A stretch of DNA of 7,218 nt from Pseudolabrys sp. (GTDB taxonomy: Bacteria > Pseudomonadota > Alphaproteobacteria > Rhizobiales > Xanthobacteraceae): NCBI GenBank assembly GCA_026125925.1, contig JAHCKF010000181.1, positions 1-7,218 on the forward strand. Reading direction: 5' to 3'. Of this stretch, positions 5,734-7,218 are shown one piece after another. A model generated the notes under the pieces. That model saw only the letters and a program-made list of their open reading frames with translations. It had not been told where the DNA came from and made no database searches. The first letter of the stretch is position 1. Each line of letters starts with the position of its first letter. Position numbers and translations under genes: made by a program.

Positions 5734-5780
5734 TGCGCCGCCGGCTGCTGTACAATCCGCCGGCGCAGTTCTAAATTTGC
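5734..5780 (+). terminator. Intrinsic terminator candidate after cvpA
   Basis: TGCGCCGCCGG (5734-5744) and CCGCCGGCGCA (5757-5767) form an 11-bp stem with a single mismatch around a 12-nt loop. The tail GTTCTAAATTT that follows is richer in T and A than the surroundings. It begins 20 nt after the CvpA stop, the expected place. It is the most terminator-like structure in the window, though the T tract is interrupted. Confidence 0.5.
5749..5777 (+). promoter_or_regulatory. Promoter candidate for the DUF2188-like gene
   Basis: TGTACA (5749-5754, four of six matches to TTGACA) and TAAATT (5772-5777, four of six to TATAAT) are 17 nt apart. They lie 48 nt before the ATG at 5825. The -35 falls in the loop of the terminator-like hairpin, so the end of one unit and the start of the next would overlap. 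Weak matches; chance is possible. Confidence 0.28.
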
Positions 5781-5828
5781 ATGAACACCATTGATCGCAC
5801 GATTGAGCGAAAGGCAAAGCGGCCATGA
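5781..5828 (+). CDS. Possible 15-aa upstream ORF overlapping the next start
   Basis: An ATG at 5781 opens a 15-codon frame encoding MNTIDRTIERKAKRP. Its TGA stop (5826-5828) overlaps the ATG of the next gene in an ATGA arrangement. The peptide is basic and has no recognisable domain. No good ribosome binding site precedes its ATG (CTAAATTTGC), which argues against efficient translation. If translated, it could couple translation to the 81-aa protein. It may equally be chance. Confidence 0.22.
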   Translation: MNTIDRTIERKAKRP

Positions 5829-6070
5829 CCAATGTCACTTACGAAATCGTCGAACACGACGGCGGCTGGGCCTACAAGGTCGACGGTGTCTTTTCGGAAG
5901 CCTTTCCGACGCATGCTGCCGCCCTTCAGGCCGCCAAGCGCGCTGCGGCCGAACAGATCGTTCCCGGTCACACTGAAGAGATCGAGTACGAAGACGACAA
6001 GGGCAAGTGGCACACCGAGACCGCCAGTGGCAGCGACCGGCCGACGACGACGATCAAAGACAAGAAATAA
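5825..6070 (+). CDS. DUF2188-like small protein (81 aa)
   Basis: The 81-aa product resembles DUF2188-type small domains. It starts with VTYEIVEHDGGWAYKVDGVFSEAFPTHAAALQAAKRAAAEQ (4-44), that is, two short strands with a GGWAYKVDG turn followed by a helix of the FxTHxxALxAAKxAA type. A second strand block, EEIEYEDDKGKWHTE (51-65), and a polar tail (66-81) complete it. The domain is recognised mainly by the W-K-V-G turn followed by the Ala-rich helix; its function is unknown, and a stress-related role is sometimes supposed. There is no signal peptide or membrane segment. AAGG at 5811-5814 lies 10 nt before the ATG. It is flanked by a terminator-like hairpin upstream and a series of hairpins downstream, so it is probably its own transcript or the first gene of a unit with the YoaK gene. 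Confidence 0.82.
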   Translation: MTNVTYEIVEHDGGWAYKVDGVFSEAFPTHAAALQAAKRAAAEQIVPGHTEEIEYEDDKGKWHTETASGSDRPTTTIKDKK

Positions 6071-6078
6071 CGCTGCCC

Positions 6079-6141
6079 AGTCCGGTTGGTCCGGACTCTT
6101 GCGAGTCGGGGCATATCTGTGCCCCGCCGGCATGTGGGGCA
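6079..6141 (+). promoter_or_regulatory. Hairpin-rich leader between the DUF2188 and YoaK genes
   Basis: Four stems crowd into 63 nt. AGTCCGG/CCGGACT (6079-6085 with 6091-6097) is a 7-bp perfect stem with a 5-nt loop. GACTC/GAGTC (6094-6098 with 6103-6107) shares bases with it. GGGGCA at 6108-6113 and again at 6136-6141 can each pair with the single TGCCCC at 6120-6125, so those two stems exclude one another. No T run follows any stem. It could be a transcript end, an attenuator or a leader switch; only the pairing potential is seen directly. Confidence 0.4.
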
Positions 6142-6160
6142 GCCAGCGCGCGGATCGACG

Positions 6161-6850
6161 ATGACGAAAGCCGGTAGCCCGGCGGCACTGGCCGCCCTGC
6201 TGTCGTTCAATGGCGGCTACGTGGACACGGCGGGCTTTCTCGGCCTGCACGGGCTGTTCACCGCCCATGTCACTGGCAACTTCGTGACGCTCGCCGCGGC
6301 ACTGGTCGAAGGCAGCCATGGCATCATCGGCAAACTCATTGCATTGCCGGAATTCATCATCGTCATCGCGCTCGCCAGACTGGCCGGCACGGCTTTGCGA
6401 CGCGCCGGCGCGCCTGTGTTGCCGATCCTCCTGAGCACCAAAGTGGTACTGCTCGCCGCGTTCTTTGCCCTCGCGGTGATGTTCGGCCCGTTCGCCGATC
6501 CGGACAGTCCTGCCGCATTGCTCACGGGTTTTGCCGGCATCGCGGCGATGGCGATGCAGAATGCCGTGCATCGCGTGCATCTCGCCGATCTGCCGCCGAC
6601 CACGCTGATGACCGGTTCGACGACACAGGCGACGCTGGATGCCGTTGATCTCGCCATCGGCGCCGCGGCCGACCCAGGCGCCTTGCACTCGCGATTCGGC
6701 CGGCTGGGCGTCAGCATCCTGTGCTTCGCCGGCGGATGCGCGATTTCGGCGTTGCTTTATTGGCTTGTCGGTTTCTGGTGTCTGGCGATGCCGGTCATCG
6801 TCGGCGCGCTGGCAGCGCTTCTGACCGTCAAGGCGGCGCCGGCTCAATGA
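6161..6850 (+). CDS. YoaK/DUF1275 family membrane protein
   Basis: The 229-aa product is a multi-pass inner membrane protein of the YoaK (DUF1275) family, whose role is unknown, although a transport function is often suspected. The family block near the N-terminus is intact: LLSFNGGYVDTAGFLGLHGLFTAHVTGNFVTLAAAL (13-48). So is the middle block AMQNAVHRVHLADLPPTTLMTGSTTQATLDAVDL (131-164). About six hydrophobic segments can be drawn: roughly 10-30, 36-50, 60-78, 88-109, 118-135 and 183-223 (the last likely two). The start at 6161 puts the family block at the usual distance from the N-terminus. The frame is open back to a TTG at 6086, but that would run through the hairpin leader and add an atypical Arg-rich tail. 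The ribosome binding site is weak (CGGA). The stop is 4 nt from that of the convergent DUF930 gene. Confidence 0.9.
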   Translation: MTKAGSPAALAALLSFNGGYVDTAGFLGLHGLFTAHVTGNFVTLAAALVEGSHGIIGKLIALPEFIIVIALARLAGTALRRAGAPVLPILLSTKVVLLAAFFALAVMFGPFADPDSPAALLTGFAGIAAMAMQNAVHRVHLADLPPTTLMTGSTTQATLDAVDLAIGAAADPGALHSRFGRLGVSILCFAGGCAISALLYWLVGFWCLAMPVIVGALAALLTVKAAPAQ

Positions 6851-6854
6851 CGCG

Positions 6855-7218
6855 TTACTGCCACAGACCGTAGGCGGCCCACTTCTCCTGCGGGATTTCG
6901 TCGCCGATCTTGTATTTGAACGACAGCACGTTCAGATGATCCGCGTTCGTCTTGCAGGTATAGCTCAAGGCGTACCACTTGCCGCGGCTGCGGAAGGCGC
7001 CGCCTTTGGCCTCGATCATGTCGCCGGAAATCTTGACATCGGATCGGGCATTGGCGACGGCGCGGTCCGGCCGAAACTGGCGCTGATCTTTGCGGATATG
7101 AGTCATCGCCGTGTAGTCGCACAATTGCGCCATGCGGTCGGGCGGGCTCAGCATCTTCAGCGTGCGTTCGAAGCGGGTCTCGGCCCATGCACTTCCCGCC
7201 ATCGCGAGCGAGAGGAGA
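6855..7218 (-). CDS. DUF930 domain secreted protein, 5' end outside window
   Basis: This gene enters from the right edge and is cut there. The in-frame residues at the edge read LLSLAMAGSAWAETRF, which is the hydrophobic core and cleavage region of a signal peptide. The real start therefore lies beyond 7218, and the ATG at 7202 is internal. The mature part matches the DUF930 pattern: LSPPDRMAQLCDYTAM, then RPDRAVANA, GGAFRSRGKWYALSYTCKTNADHLNVLSFKYKIGDEIPQEKW, and a GLWQ C-terminus. Two cysteines (in LCDY and YTCK) could form a disulfide in the periplasm. DUF930 is found mainly in Hyphomicrobiales and has no established function known to me. It converges on the YoaK gene with only 4 nt between stop codons. 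Confidence 0.87.
   Translation of the reverse strand, partial: LLSLAMAGSAWAETRFERTLKMLSPPDRMAQLCDYTAMTHIRKDQRQFRPDRAVANARSDVKISGDMIEAKGGAFRSRGKWYALSYTCKTNADHLNVLSFKYKIGDEIPQEKWAAYGLWQ

Noticed and set aside
5771..6847. 358-codon minus-strand open frame
   Set aside because: It is antisense to the DUF2188 and YoaK genes. It is very rich in Arg, Gln and Gly, and the plus-strand genes show clear family patterns.
1..7218. Mobile element, CRISPR array, tRNA or rRNA gene
   Set aside because: No transposase or integrase frame, no regularly spaced repeats, no terminal inverted repeats with target duplications and no tRNA-like cloverleaf sequence were found by reading both strands.

Overview
The window is GC-rich and densely coded, with short intergenic gaps, genes on both strands and Shine-Dalgarno-led starts. 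The gene families are a YkuD L,D-transpeptidase, a DUF930 protein, a DUF2188-like small protein, a YoaK/DUF1275 membrane protein, CvpA and PEBP. Together with the codon use they suggest the chromosome of an alphaproteobacterium of the order Hyphomicrobiales (Nitrobacteraceae/Xanthobacteraceae type). That placement comes from family recognition and was not tested by a search. I see no transposase, integrase, phage gene, CRISPR array, tRNA or rRNA. It reads as an ordinary housekeeping/accessory stretch, not a mobile island.

Layout. 1-175: non-coding, with a small hairpin. 176-373 (+): 65-aa coiled-coil protein. 476-802 (+): antibiotic-biosynthesis-monooxygenase-like small protein, ending 7 nt from the convergent 810-1217 (-) secreted protein of unknown function. 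1218-1385: divergent promoter region. 1386-1997 (+): periplasmic L,D-transpeptidase. 2055-2978 (+): 3-hydroxyacyl-CoA/carnitine-type dehydrogenase, whose stop codon overlaps that of the convergent 2975-3916 (-) PanE/ApbA-type reductase. Upstream of that reductase lies a perfect 19-bp odd-centred palindrome (3936-3954) that looks like a repressor operator. 4022-4462 (-): secreted Gly-rich protein. 4605-5099 (-): PEBP (YbhB/YbcL) protein. 5180-5713 (+): CvpA family membrane protein, divergent from PEBP and followed by a hairpin terminator candidate. 5825-6070 (+): DUF2188-like 81-aa protein, with a 15-codon upstream ORF overlapping its start. 6161-6850 (+): YoaK/DUF1275 membrane protein behind a hairpin-rich leader. 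6855-7218 (-): DUF930 protein, cut by the window end inside its signal peptide.

How the genes relate. No multi-gene pathway is evident; most genes look like single transcription units. Several act in the envelope: the transpeptidase, two or three secreted proteins, CvpA, YoaK and DUF930. The two convergent NAD(P)-dependent dehydrogenases could serve a shared catabolic process, and the operator-like palindrome suggests the PanE-type one is inducible. This is inference. Nothing here is clearly an undescribed system. The items most worth checking are the palindrome, the hairpin leader before the YoaK gene, and the overlapping upstream ORF before the DUF2188 gene.
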